Notes under the pieces: generated by a model
What the model was told of the DNA's origin: nothing
Seen by the model: only the letters and a program-made list of their open reading frames with translations
Databases searched by the model: none
Assembly (NCBI GenBank): GCA_025056955.1
Contig: JANWYL010000168.1
Span: 1-6,963 of the forward strand
Length of the DNA stretch: 6,963 nt
Reading direction: 5' to 3'
Origin: Sandaracinaceae bacterium
Lineage (GTDB): Bacteria; Myxococcota_A; Polyangia; Polyangiales; Sandaracinaceae
Program-made: the position numbers and the translations under genes
Shown here: one piece after another, positions 1 to 5,928 of the stretch
Numbering within the stretch: the stretch's first letter is position 1
Layout of the letters: every line of letters begins with the position of its first letter

Positions 1-305
1 ATGGGAGTGCTCCTTTGGGGGGAGCACTTTGCTCCAGAGCTTGGTTTTGAGTTTCAGGAGCCAACTCAGGTGGAACTTGGATGGAGTGAAGAGGTTGAAG
101 TGCCCCTCTCGTCGCAACATCCTCCTTCTCAACCAGAGGCAGGAGAAACAAGACATGCGGAAGGGGAGGGCGATGCCAAAGCAGTGGAAGCGAGCATTGT
201 TGATGCAGGCGTTCCCCGAGACGCTTCGAGGAGGAGAGGACGTGATGCCTTTCGCGACGATGGAGGAGAAGGGAGCGATGCCAATCGGGAGATTGCAGGG
301 AAGCC
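1..305 (+). pseudogene. N-terminal part of a frameshifted orphan envelope-type protein (5' end outside window)
   Basis: Frame 1 stays open from base 1 to the stop at 466-468, but only the part up to about base 300 looks like protein. It reads a short segment ending GFEFQEPTQVELGW, then a Pro/Glu/Ser-rich stretch, then a linker with VDAGVPRDASRRRGRDA and GGEGSDANREIAG. Such low-complexity Asp/Ala/Gly/Arg linkers are familiar in myxobacterial envelope proteins, often after an N-terminal membrane anchor. No anchor is visible here, so the gene probably begins upstream and the ATG at base 1 is probably internal. After about base 300 frame 1 becomes Trp/Cys/Ser-rich and implausible, while frame 3 takes over with a well-formed sequence (next entry). 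I infer that this is the N-terminal part of the same gene, separated by a one-base loss or a sequencing error. It could instead be a short independent gene with a random tail, which I think less likely. Function unknown. Confidence 0.55.
6..28. repeat. Perfect 8-bp inverted repeat (hairpin) inside coding sequence
   Basis: AGTGCTCC at 6-13 pairs exactly with GGAGCACT at 21-28 around a 7-base loop rich in T and G. It is followed by only two further T residues (29-30), so it is a poor intrinsic terminator. It lies inside the open frame that I read as the first gene, so it may be chance structure or an mRNA hairpin. The truncated left edge prevents a judgement on context. Confidence 0.4.
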
Positions 306-1196
306 TTGCCCCGAGGAGGATATGTGGCTTTGCGTCTCGACTTTGAGCGCATCCGCAATTCACCTCTTCGTTCCGACGTCGAGCGTTTGCTTGAGAGCAT
401 CCCAGATTGGCGGTTGCTTTTGGGAACAACCGGTGTGGAGCCCCTTCGCGACTTCGGGCGCATGCTGATTGCAACTCCTGACCTTCAACGAAGTTCACTG
501 ATCGTGATTGGCGAAGTGGCCTCAGACCATGTTCAGGCAAGGGAGCTTGCAGAGGAAGCTTTGCGTCTTGCTGGCTTGAGCCCAGAGTGGCAAGTGGAGC
601 AAGGATTTTTGAGCCTTCCATGGCCAAGCATCGATGAAGTGGAGCGCAAGCTGGTTCTCTTCGATGAGCGCAGCTTCTGCGTGGCCCGCCCTGAAGATTT
701 GGAGCGCATTTTGGGGATTGCCGAAGTGCGGGCAAAGCGCCAAGGAGCATCGAGCATGATCGAGGGTCTGCTCGGTATGCCACCCAAAGTGGGGCTTAGC
801 TTGGAGGTGGAAGGGGTGAGCAACTACGTTAGACGAAGCCCCTGCCCACTCCCTCTTGATTTTGTGCTACACCTTCAAGAGGAATTGCAGAGAATTCGCT
901 TGTTCGTTGAGGCGAGGTATCCGACTGAAGTCGAACGAGGCGATGCCGTGCACTGTTTCGGGGAGCTGAAAAATCGCTTGGTTTCTAATCCTTTTGTGGC
1001 ATTGCTTGGCTTTGCGCAGCCATTGGAATTCCTCACTTTTGAAGGGGATGGTGTGTTCTTGAGGGTACACACCTACCTCACGTACACCCACCTTCGAAAT
1101 GCCATAAGAAGCGTTGAAGATTGGTTTCGAAGAAAGGTGACAAGAAATGAAGGGGAGGGGGGAGAGGATCGTGGCAGTCCTCGAGTGAGTGAATAG
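306..1196 (+). CDS. Orphan conserved-looking protein, body of the frameshifted first gene
   Basis: This frame encodes about 296 residues ending at TAG 1194-1196. The left boundary (a TTG codon) is only where the frame becomes plausible: there is no good start codon or Shine-Dalgarno there, and frame 3 has stops at 48, 87, 96, about 201 and 243. The N-terminal segment reads GYVALRLDFERIRNSPL, then DVERLLESIPDWRLLLGTTG, then PLRDFGRMLIATPDLQRSS. This looks like alternating beta strands and helices of a globular domain. Further on come a FLSLPWPSIDEVERKLVLFD strand-rich section, a SLEVEGVSNYVRR segment, and a C-terminal LVSNPFVALLGFAQPLEF with a FLRVHTYLTYTHLRNAIRSV end. I recall proteins of this shape, an Asp-Ala-Gly linker followed by such a domain, from myxobacterial genomes as uncharacterised proteins, and I cannot name a family. 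It is probably envelope-located if the upstream linker belongs to it. A 52-base gap separates it from the phosphopantetheinyl transferase gene. Confidence 0.7.
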   Translation: MPRGGYVALRLDFERIRNSPLRSDVERLLESIPDWRLLLGTTGVEPLRDFGRMLIATPDLQRSSLIVIGEVASDHVQARELAEEALRLAGLSPEWQVEQGFLSLPWPSIDEVERKLVLFDERSFCVARPEDLERILGIAEVRAKRQGASSMIEGLLGMPPKVGLSLEVEGVSNYVRRSPCPLPLDFVLHLQEELQRIRLFVEARYPTEVERGDAVHCFGELKNRLVSNPFVALLGFAQPLEFLTFEGDGVFLRVHTYLTYTHLRNAIRSVEDWFRRKVTRNEGEGGEDRGSPRVSE

Positions 1197-1235
1197 GACA
1201 CATTTTGACGTTGCTGGAGGATGGTGGTTGAGGTT

Positions 1236-1240
1236 GAGGA
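1236..1240 (+). promoter_or_regulatory. Ribosome binding site of the phosphopantetheinyl transferase gene
   Basis: GAGGA lies 8 nt before the ATG at 1249. A stop codon (TGA 1243-1245) sits in frame just upstream of that ATG, so 1249 is the first possible start in its frame. Site and stop together fix the start. Confidence 0.7.
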
Positions 1241-1248
1241 AATGAGCC

Positions 1249-1989
1249 ATGGCAATCGATATCTCGATGGTTGGGGAGAGAGGAAAACAATTTCTCCGTC
1301 CAATTCGTGGGCTCTTTGATGCAGATATCGAAGTGTGGGCTGCACCCATAGGGATGTGGGGTGATGAGGTGCTTGGGCCAAGGGAGCGGATGGGCATCGA
1401 AAGGGCTGTGCCAAGGCGCAGGGCCGAATTTGCGACAGCCCGCGGGCTTGCCAAGTGGATGATGAGGCGGATGGGCTGGCCAGAGCAAGAGATCCCGGTT
1501 GGGCCCGATCGTGTGCCAAAGTGGCCAGAGGGACTGACCGGTTCGATCAGCCATTCAAAGGAATGGGCCCTCGTTGCAATCACGACCGAAGCAAATGGGC
1601 GGGTTGGAATTGATGTGGAGCATCGGGAGCAGTTGGAAGAGCCTCTGTGGGAGATGGTGTTTACCGACGCGGAAGTCGCGAGGTGGAAAGGCCTAAGCAG
1701 GGAGGAGCAACTCAGGTGTGCCCTCATTGGGTTTTGCGCCAAGGAGGCTGTGTACAAGGCGCAATATGGATGGACGGGAAGTTTTCTTGGATTTCACGCA
1801 GTTGAAGTGGAATTGAGCGGGTGTGCCGATAGGGTCGGGGACTTTTCGTGCACCTTTCGACAAGATGTGAGGCCGAGCAAATTCGATGGAGGAAGAGCGT
1901 TTCGGGCGGGTGAGCGCGTGGGGGTGCGCTATTTGCTCGATTGGCTAAGAGGCGCACCGGTGATTGTCGGAGCGTGGATCAAAGGCTAG
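1249..1989 (+). CDS. 4'-phosphopantetheinyl transferase, EntD/Sfp superfamily
   Basis: This 246-residue cytoplasmic enzyme should move the 4'-phosphopantetheine arm of coenzyme A onto a conserved serine of acyl or peptidyl carrier proteins, turning apo into holo carriers. The family signatures are present in order: RRAEFATARGLAK (about 57-69) from the N-terminal half, GPDRVPKWPEGLTGSISHSK (85-104) with the substrate-binding Gly-Ser-Ile-Ser-His, the Mg-binding GIDVEH (120-125; Asp122, Glu124), and FCAKEAVYKAQY (162-173) with Lys165-Glu166. Length and the N-terminal RRAEF-type motif fit the EntD-like branch better than the short AcpS type. No carrier protein, NRPS or PKS gene lies in the window, so the substrate is unknown; it could serve fatty acid, polyketide or siderophore synthesis encoded elsewhere. 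The next gene starts 1 nt after its TAG stop, suggesting translational coupling. Confidence 0.93.
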   Translation: MAIDISMVGERGKQFLRPIRGLFDADIEVWAAPIGMWGDEVLGPRERMGIERAVPRRRAEFATARGLAKWMMRRMGWPEQEIPVGPDRVPKWPEGLTGSISHSKEWALVAITTEANGRVGIDVEHREQLEEPLWEMVFTDAEVARWKGLSREEQLRCALIGFCAKEAVYKAQYGWTGSFLGFHAVEVELSGCADRVGDFSCTFRQDVRPSKFDGGRAFRAGERVGVRYLLDWLRGAPVIVGAWIKG

Positions 1990-1990
1990 C

Positions 1991-3463
1991 ATGCGCAGAA
2001 ACATGCGTTACGTTGAGCGCTGCTTTGCTATGCATGCCGGAAAGTCAACCGCGCTTTTTTCGATCCAAATTCTTTGGCATCAGAGCGGGTTTTGCACCTT
2101 GCTCCGCCGAAGAGGTGCTCAGAAAACGCCAAGGGGATTTTCGGGCCCTTGGTGGGGGCTACTCCTCATGATCTTGGCGATGGGCGAGGGAATGGGCAAT
2201 GATGCATTTGCTCAGGATTTGGCTGCGCTGCAAGCCGAACTTCAGCAGTATGATCTGCGAAAGCCTGGAGATTTTGAGGCAGTCGAGGCACTTGGCAAGT
2301 TGAATGATGGGGCAAGAGGGCAGGGGGCCATCGCTCGGATTTCTAGGGCCTACGCAGCCACTGACCTCTATGTCGGGGCACGGCTTTTGGGCGACGTTCT
2401 GGCCATGGAAAGGCTTGCCAGGGCCCTGGGAGTTGAGGGAAGAGAGGGGATAGAGGCGTGGTTGGACTCGGAACTTAGCCAGAGAAGCGGGGGTGCCATT
2501 CAACTAGCGATTGAAGAGGCCAAGGCCACCCTCATGGGAGTGCGTGGGGAGAGAATCAAGGGGAACTTGCGAAACGAAGCGGTGTTGCTCGCTCAGTTGC
2601 CAACCGATCCAAGAACAATCCGCGAGTGGGTGAAAGAACGTTGTGATGTGACGCAAAGCTTGAGTCTGCCTCCAGGAGTGACTGCCGAAGAAGCAGAAGA
2701 AGCAAAACGCATCGTTTGGGGGATCCGAAGGATTGACGAAGCGATTCGTCGAGGAGAAAAAGGTGATCCATTGCTTGCGCTTTTGCGGCCCTTGCTAGAG
2801 TCGGCGAGGAAGAGGTTGGGTGAGGTGGTCATTGCAGATCCCAATTTTGACGGATTGGATGGGGTGTTGCACATCAAAGCTGGTTCATTGGCATGGGGTT
2901 ATGTGTCCAGGTTACGCGTGCGAAGCGATGGAAGTGTGGAACGGATAAATCCAGAGCCGACTTTGCCAACAGTAAAAGAAGTGCCACTTCCTTCAAATCC
3001 ACCTGGAGTTCCCCGTCCGATTCAAGAGTTGCTCAATCACCCAGACATTCAGCAGGCAACTGCAGGTGAGTTTCTTGCCAGAATTGATGGAGGGATTAGC
3101 ACTCACATTTTGTGGTGTGTGTTGTTGACCCTTGCCCGCTCTCCAATTGTCGTTGCTGCTTTTGAAACACAAGGTGGACGCGCCCGCTTCGAGCCAGTGC
3201 GGGAGATACCGCCGGATGCGGTGGAAATAAGGGTGCGACCGGGAGGGTATGCAGTAAAACTCCCGAGGGGAGGAAAAACAACGGAGCTTCCTCGTTTGCG
3301 GGTTGATGGGAGGTGGCGTTTTGATCAAGATGGGCTTACCCGTCTTTTACCTCAGGGTGTGAATCGAGTGGTTGCTCCTTCTGGGCTTACACCAGCGCTC
3401 GCAGGGATTGAAGCCTTTGGAGTGGCGTCTCAAGGTGGTAAAGCATTTTTCCTGGTTCCATAA
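1991..3463 (+). CDS. Exported protein of unknown function, coupled to the transferase gene
   Basis: I do not recognise a family. From ATG 1991 the product has 490 residues. An AAAGG at 1981-1985, 5 nt upstream and overlapping the end of the preceding gene, supports this start. A hydrophobic core (WWGLLLMILAM, about 54-64) followed by GNDAFAQD looks like a Sec signal peptide with AFA|QD cleavage near residue 74. That leaves about 50 residues ahead of the core, unusually long. TTG 2099 would give a normal leader beginning LRRRGAQKTPRGF, so the true start may be there. The mature part is mostly helical and charged to about residue 280 (runs such as EEAEEAKRIVWGIRRIDEAI). A strand-rich section follows (GVLHIKAGSLAWGYVSRLRV), then a Pro-rich linker (about 320-345), then a mixed C-terminal domain with DAVEIRVRPGGYAVKLPRGG and RLRVDGRWRFDQDG. 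Periplasmic or envelope location is inferred. It is followed 19 nt later by pcm. Confidence 0.8.
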   Translation: MRRNMRYVERCFAMHAGKSTALFSIQILWHQSGFCTLLRRRGAQKTPRGFSGPWWGLLLMILAMGEGMGNDAFAQDLAALQAELQQYDLRKPGDFEAVEALGKLNDGARGQGAIARISRAYAATDLYVGARLLGDVLAMERLARALGVEGREGIEAWLDSELSQRSGGAIQLAIEEAKATLMGVRGERIKGNLRNEAVLLAQLPTDPRTIREWVKERCDVTQSLSLPPGVTAEEAEEAKRIVWGIRRIDEAIRRGEKGDPLLALLRPLLESARKRLGEVVIADPNFDGLDGVLHIKAGSLAWGYVSRLRVRSDGSVERINPEPTLPTVKEVPLPSNPPGVPRPIQELLNHPDIQQATAGEFLARIDGGISTHILWCVLLTLARSPIVVAAFETQGGRARFEPVREIPPDAVEIRVRPGGYAVKLPRGGKTTELPRLRVDGRWRFDQDGLTRLLPQGVNRVVAPSGLTPALAGIEAFGVASQGGKAFFLVP

Positions 3464-3482
3464 AGGGCGCATTTTGGGTGAA

Positions 3483-4181
3483 ATGGCTGCTACCAGCTTT
3501 CAAGACGAGGTTGATTTCTCCCAGGCAAGGGAGATGATGGTGCGCATTCACATCGAGGGGAGGGGGATTCGAAATCCCGCAATCCTCAATGCATTTCGCA
3601 CTGTGCCTCGAGAGTGCTTTGTCGATCCACCCCTTAAATCCCATGCATATGAAGATGTTCCCCTTCTGATTGGTTGGGGGCAAACAATCTCCCAGCCCTA
3701 CGTGGTTGCATGGATGTTGGAGCTTGCAAACCCCCAGCCCACAGATCGCTTGCTCGAGATCGGTTCTGGCTCTGGTTACACCGCTGCCATTGCCTCACTC
3801 CTCGTCGAAGAGGTGATTGGGATCGAGAGAATTCCTTCTTTGATGCTCAAGGCCACCCAAAGGCTTAAATCCCTTGGATTTGAGCGGGTTAAAATCTACT
3901 GTGCGGACGGATCAGTGGGATGGGAGGAGGGAGCACCGTATGACATCATCATTGTCAGCGCGGGGGCGCCAAGAGTGCCTGAGGCATTGGTGAAACAGTT
4001 GGCTCCAGGGGGGCGGATGGTGTTACCAATTGGACCAAAAGAAGGTGTCCAAGAAATGACCAGGGTCACCAAGCTTGGGGGGGAGTTGCTCGAAGAAAGT
4101 TTTGGTTCAGTACGCTTTGTTCCCCTGATTGGCCGGGAAGGGTATGATGAAGATGAAAGCGAAGGAAGCGACGGAAGGTGA
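3483..4181 (+). CDS. pcm: Protein-L-isoaspartate O-methyltransferase
   Basis: This 232-residue S-adenosylmethionine-dependent enzyme methylates the alpha-carboxyl of L-isoaspartyl residues in damaged proteins, starting their repair to aspartate. Hallmarks: the N-terminal ARERM-like helix (DFSQAREMMVRIHIEGRGIR, 11-30), VPRECFVDP (41-49), the active-site segment GQTISQPYVV (66-75) with Ser70, AdoMet-binding motif I LLEIGSGSGYTAA (90-102), ADGSVGWEEGAPYDIIIVSA (141-160) with the post-I acidic motif region, LAPGGRMVLPIG (173-184), and the C-terminal VRFVPLIGREGY. Length is slightly above the usual 205-220 because of a short acidic tail (DEDESEGSDGR). ATG 3483 is chosen because it leaves the usual 10 or so residues before the AREMM helix. 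Its GGGTG lies too close to be a strong Shine-Dalgarno, so reinitiation after the upstream stop 19 nt away is plausible. ATG 3534 would cut into the conserved helix. It is the last gene of the plus-strand unit. Confidence 0.95.
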   Translation: MAATSFQDEVDFSQAREMMVRIHIEGRGIRNPAILNAFRTVPRECFVDPPLKSHAYEDVPLLIGWGQTISQPYVVAWMLELANPQPTDRLLEIGSGSGYTAAIASLLVEEVIGIERIPSLMLKATQRLKSLGFERVKIYCADGSVGWEEGAPYDIIIVSAGAPRVPEALVKQLAPGGRMVLPIGPKEGVQEMTRVTKLGGELLEESFGSVRFVPLIGREGYDEDESEGSDGR

Positions 4182-4240
4182 ATGGAGGAGTTGGCAGGTG
4201 AGATCAACCGATGCAAGGGGACAGCGCACGCATTTTTTAT
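4182..4240. other. Convergent intergenic junction between the two gene units
   Basis: Fifty-nine bases separate the stop of pcm (plus strand) from the stop of the vWA lipoprotein gene (minus strand). There is a T6 run at 4233-4238 on the plus strand, and a weak GGGAC (4218-4222) / GTCCC (4244-4248) inverted repeat with a 21-base loop that reaches into the lipoprotein stop region. Neither makes a convincing intrinsic terminator in either direction, so termination here may be Rho-dependent or the transcripts may overlap. Confidence 0.5.
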
Positions 4241-5410
4241 TTAGTCCCGGCAGCGTTGGATCCAAGCTTCCAAACGTGACCCCTGGCGGTTTGCACGCTC
4301 GCATGCTGGGCCGGTGAGTTCGATTTCTTGTCTTGACGACTCACTCCACATCCATCCATTGACGGGATCTTCAACAAGAACTTGGTCATTAAGGTGTACT
4401 TCAACCGCCACATCCTCTTCAACGGCACGTTCCAAAGTGAAGGCACAACGTCCAATGGCTTCAATGACCTCACGGAGGACTTCACGAAGCTCTCCTTCGT
4501 TGCTTGCCGAAAAAAAGCGTCTTTGACCAGGGACATTTCGCGGGCGACCCCCTGCCACTGCCATTCGGTCAAGAAAATCGATGAGATCTGGCCTGCTTTC
4601 GTCGGGGATGCCGATGATAAATACCGGAATTCCCCATGTTTCGTGTGTTTCTCTGAGCACTTCGAGGGTACGAGGGTCATCAAGGCAAGAGTAAATTCCT
4701 TCTGTGGGGTGTTGGCAGGCTTCAGGAACATTGGTGCACACGCATCTACGGGGATCCACGCGCAGGCGGGGGTTGCAGTTAGGGCCGCCGTCAGTGGCAA
4801 CCACGATGAAGCGACGGCCTTCTCTAGAATTCCGGAGTGCTTCGCGTGCCACCAAGATCGCTTCAACCGTTGGTGTCCCCCCAAAGGGATCATGAGCGTC
4901 GATTGCCCGCAAGATGGTTGAGGCGGAGTTCAAAGCGATGGGGACATCCAGTTGCGGCGAGGTTTGGCAGGCAACTTCAGCAGTGATTTCAACTGCATCA
5001 GGAGGAGGGGGATTTGGGTAAATTTTGGCTCCACTGCGCATCCTTTCCCCAAGGAGGGGGAGAAGGGAAGCCATCGCTTGGCGCAGTATTGTCCAGCGCC
5101 AAAAGGGGCGGGGCAGGTTTTCTGAGCCATCAAAACCCAGTCGCATCGAACCGGAGCGATCGAGCACCCACACCACATCCCCTCGGGCTGGTTGAATCGG
5201 GATTCGCTCGATCGAGCAGGGGCCGCTGTCTGTGGGTGCGTCGACCCCTGCATCAAAGACAGGCGGGGCATCAAAATCATCAATTTCTAGGCCAGTTTTT
5301 GCTCCACAAGAAAAAGCGAGAAGAGAGCAAACAAGGATAAGTGCCCTGCCATCGCCAAGTGCGGAAGCACAAGAGGGGTGGAGTTGAGGTCTACGGTTCT
5401 TCAACCGCAT
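4241..5410 (-). CDS. vWA-domain lipoprotein with Cys-rich insert
   Basis: From ATG at 5410 the product has 389 residues; ATG at 5428 would add six and neither start has a clear Shine-Dalgarno. The N-terminus has basic residues (RLKNRR), a hydrophobic stretch (ALILVCSLLAFSC) and a lipobox-like end AFSC with Cys35 as the probable lipidation site; Gly at +2 is compatible with outer-membrane sorting by the E. coli rule. CGAKTGLE and an Asp/Ala/Gly/Pro linker (about 45-64) follow. The von Willebrand factor A domain begins at DVVWVLDRSGSM with a complete MIDAS metal site: DxSxS (Asp84, Ser86, Ser88), Thr179 in GGTPT and Asp207 in VVATDGG. Just after Asp207 lies an insert with Cys212, 223, 225, 232 and 242, probably disulfide-bonded. 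The C-terminal region (about 325-389) is a small beta-rich segment with further cysteines. It probably binds a protein or matrix ligand at the cell surface or in the periplasm. Its partner is unknown. Confidence 0.88.
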   Translation of the reverse strand: MRLKNRRPQLHPSCASALGDGRALILVCSLLAFSCGAKTGLEIDDFDAPPVFDAGVDAPTDSGPCSIERIPIQPARGDVVWVLDRSGSMRLGFDGSENLPRPFWRWTILRQAMASLLPLLGERMRSGAKIYPNPPPPDAVEITAEVACQTSPQLDVPIALNSASTILRAIDAHDPFGGTPTVEAILVAREALRNSREGRRFIVVATDGGPNCNPRLRVDPRRCVCTNVPEACQHPTEGIYSCLDDPRTLEVLRETHETWGIPVFIIGIPDESRPDLIDFLDRMAVAGGRPRNVPGQRRFFSASNEGELREVLREVIEAIGRCAFTLERAVEEDVAVEVHLNDQVLVEDPVNGWMWSESSRQEIELTGPACERANRQGSRLEAWIQRCRD

Positions 5411-5915
5411 GAAGGTGTTCGCGGGCATAGCGGCGGTAGAGCTCGGCAGATTCTTTGAGCTGCTGGAGTTCTGTTTCGGTGAGATCGCGGATCACGCGGG
5501 CCGGTCGGCCGTGGACAAGTACACGGGGTGGGATCTTGGTCCTGGCGGTGATCAAGCTTCCTGCACCGATGAGCACGTCTTCTCCAATCTCAGCCGCATC
5601 GAGAATGATCGATCCCATCCCTACAAGCACGCGATCACCTATCGCACACCCATGGAGGATTGCACCATGACCAACGGTGCAATCGGCACCCACAATTGTG
5701 GCTTGCCACCCCTCTGTCGCATGTATGACCGCATTGTCTTGGATGCTCGTTCGAGGTCCAATGCGGATGGGCATGACGTCCCCTCGCAACACGGCGCCGT
5801 ACCAAATGGAAGCTTCATCACCCACTTCGACATCGCCAATCAACGTGGCAGTTCGGGCGATGAAGGCACTTTTTGCAACCACAGGGCGTTTGCCGAGGTA
5901 TGAGAGAAGGTGCAT
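5391..5915 (-). CDS. Gamma-carbonic-anhydrase-like hexapeptide-repeat protein (YrdA/PaaY/CaiE type)
   Basis: A 174-residue left-handed beta-helix protein. Hexapeptide repeats run through most of it (for example ATLIGDVEVGDEASIWYGAV, then IVGADCTVGHGAILHGCAIG, then IGDRVLVGMGSIIL), followed by a C-terminal helix from about 144. Residues matching the Methanosarcina Cam active site occur with the same spacing: Arg44 and Asp46 in RGD, Gln59-Asp60 and His65 in QDNAVIHA, then His83 and His88 in GHGAILHG. A zinc or iron site between trimer subunits is therefore likely. Many bacterial relatives of this length have no proven carbonic anhydrase activity, so CO2 hydration is possible but not assured. 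ATG 5915 is chosen for its strong upstream site and because the protein then starts at the usual place; the open frame extends to 6137 but that part is antisense to the VanZ-like gene. Its 3' end overlaps the start of the vWA lipoprotein gene by 20 nt. Confidence 0.92.
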   Translation of the reverse strand: MHLLSYLGKRPVVAKSAFIARTATLIGDVEVGDEASIWYGAVLRGDVMPIRIGPRTSIQDNAVIHATEGWQATIVGADCTVGHGAILHGCAIGDRVLVGMGSIILDAAEIGEDVLIGAGSLITARTKIPPRVLVHGRPARVIRDLTETELQQLKESAELYRRYAREHLHAVEEP

Positions 5916-5922
5916 TGCTTTG

Positions 5923-5928
5923 CTCCTC
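5923..5928 (-). promoter_or_regulatory. Ribosome binding site of the hexapeptide-repeat protein gene
   Basis: On the minus strand GAGGAG lies 7 nt before the ATG at 5915 and overlaps the TGA stop of the VanZ-like gene (5927-5929). Termination of one gene thus occurs on the binding site of the next, a typical arrangement for translational coupling. Confidence 0.75.

Noticed and set aside
170..285. Repeated GCGATGCCA words in the linker of the first gene
   Set aside because: They encode similar low-complexity residues (GDAKA, SDANR) and are too short and few to be a regulatory or mobile repeat.
1205..1210. TTGACG resembling a -35 box ahead of the transferase gene
   Set aside because: No -10-like hexamer occurs at a suitable distance, and a single -35-like hexamer is expected by chance.
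867..1757. 296-codon minus-strand open frame across the first gene and the phosphopantetheinyl transferase
   Set aside because: It runs antisense to two plus-strand genes and the gap between them, is rich in Ser/Pro/His/Arg with no motif, and has no ribosome binding site. It is a shadow of purine-rich coding strands.
4182..4244. 20-residue micro-ORF starting in TGAATG directly at the pcm stop
   Set aside because: The start context is suggestive, but the peptide is tiny, shows no recognisable features, and its end overlaps the stop of the convergent gene. Nothing supports translation.
4237..4893. 218-codon minus-strand open frame in another frame of the vWA lipoprotein gene
   Set aside because: Same strand but different frame from the recognised lipoprotein, whose MIDAS residues and cysteine pattern are in the other frame.
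4382..4921. 179-codon plus-strand open frame inside the vWA lipoprotein gene
   Set aside because: It is antisense to a domain with an intact MIDAS site and has no recognisable motif.
5409..5903. 164-codon plus-strand open frame opposite the gamma-CA-like gene
   Set aside because: The opposite strand encodes a complete hexapeptide-repeat protein with all metal-binding histidines, so this is a shadow.
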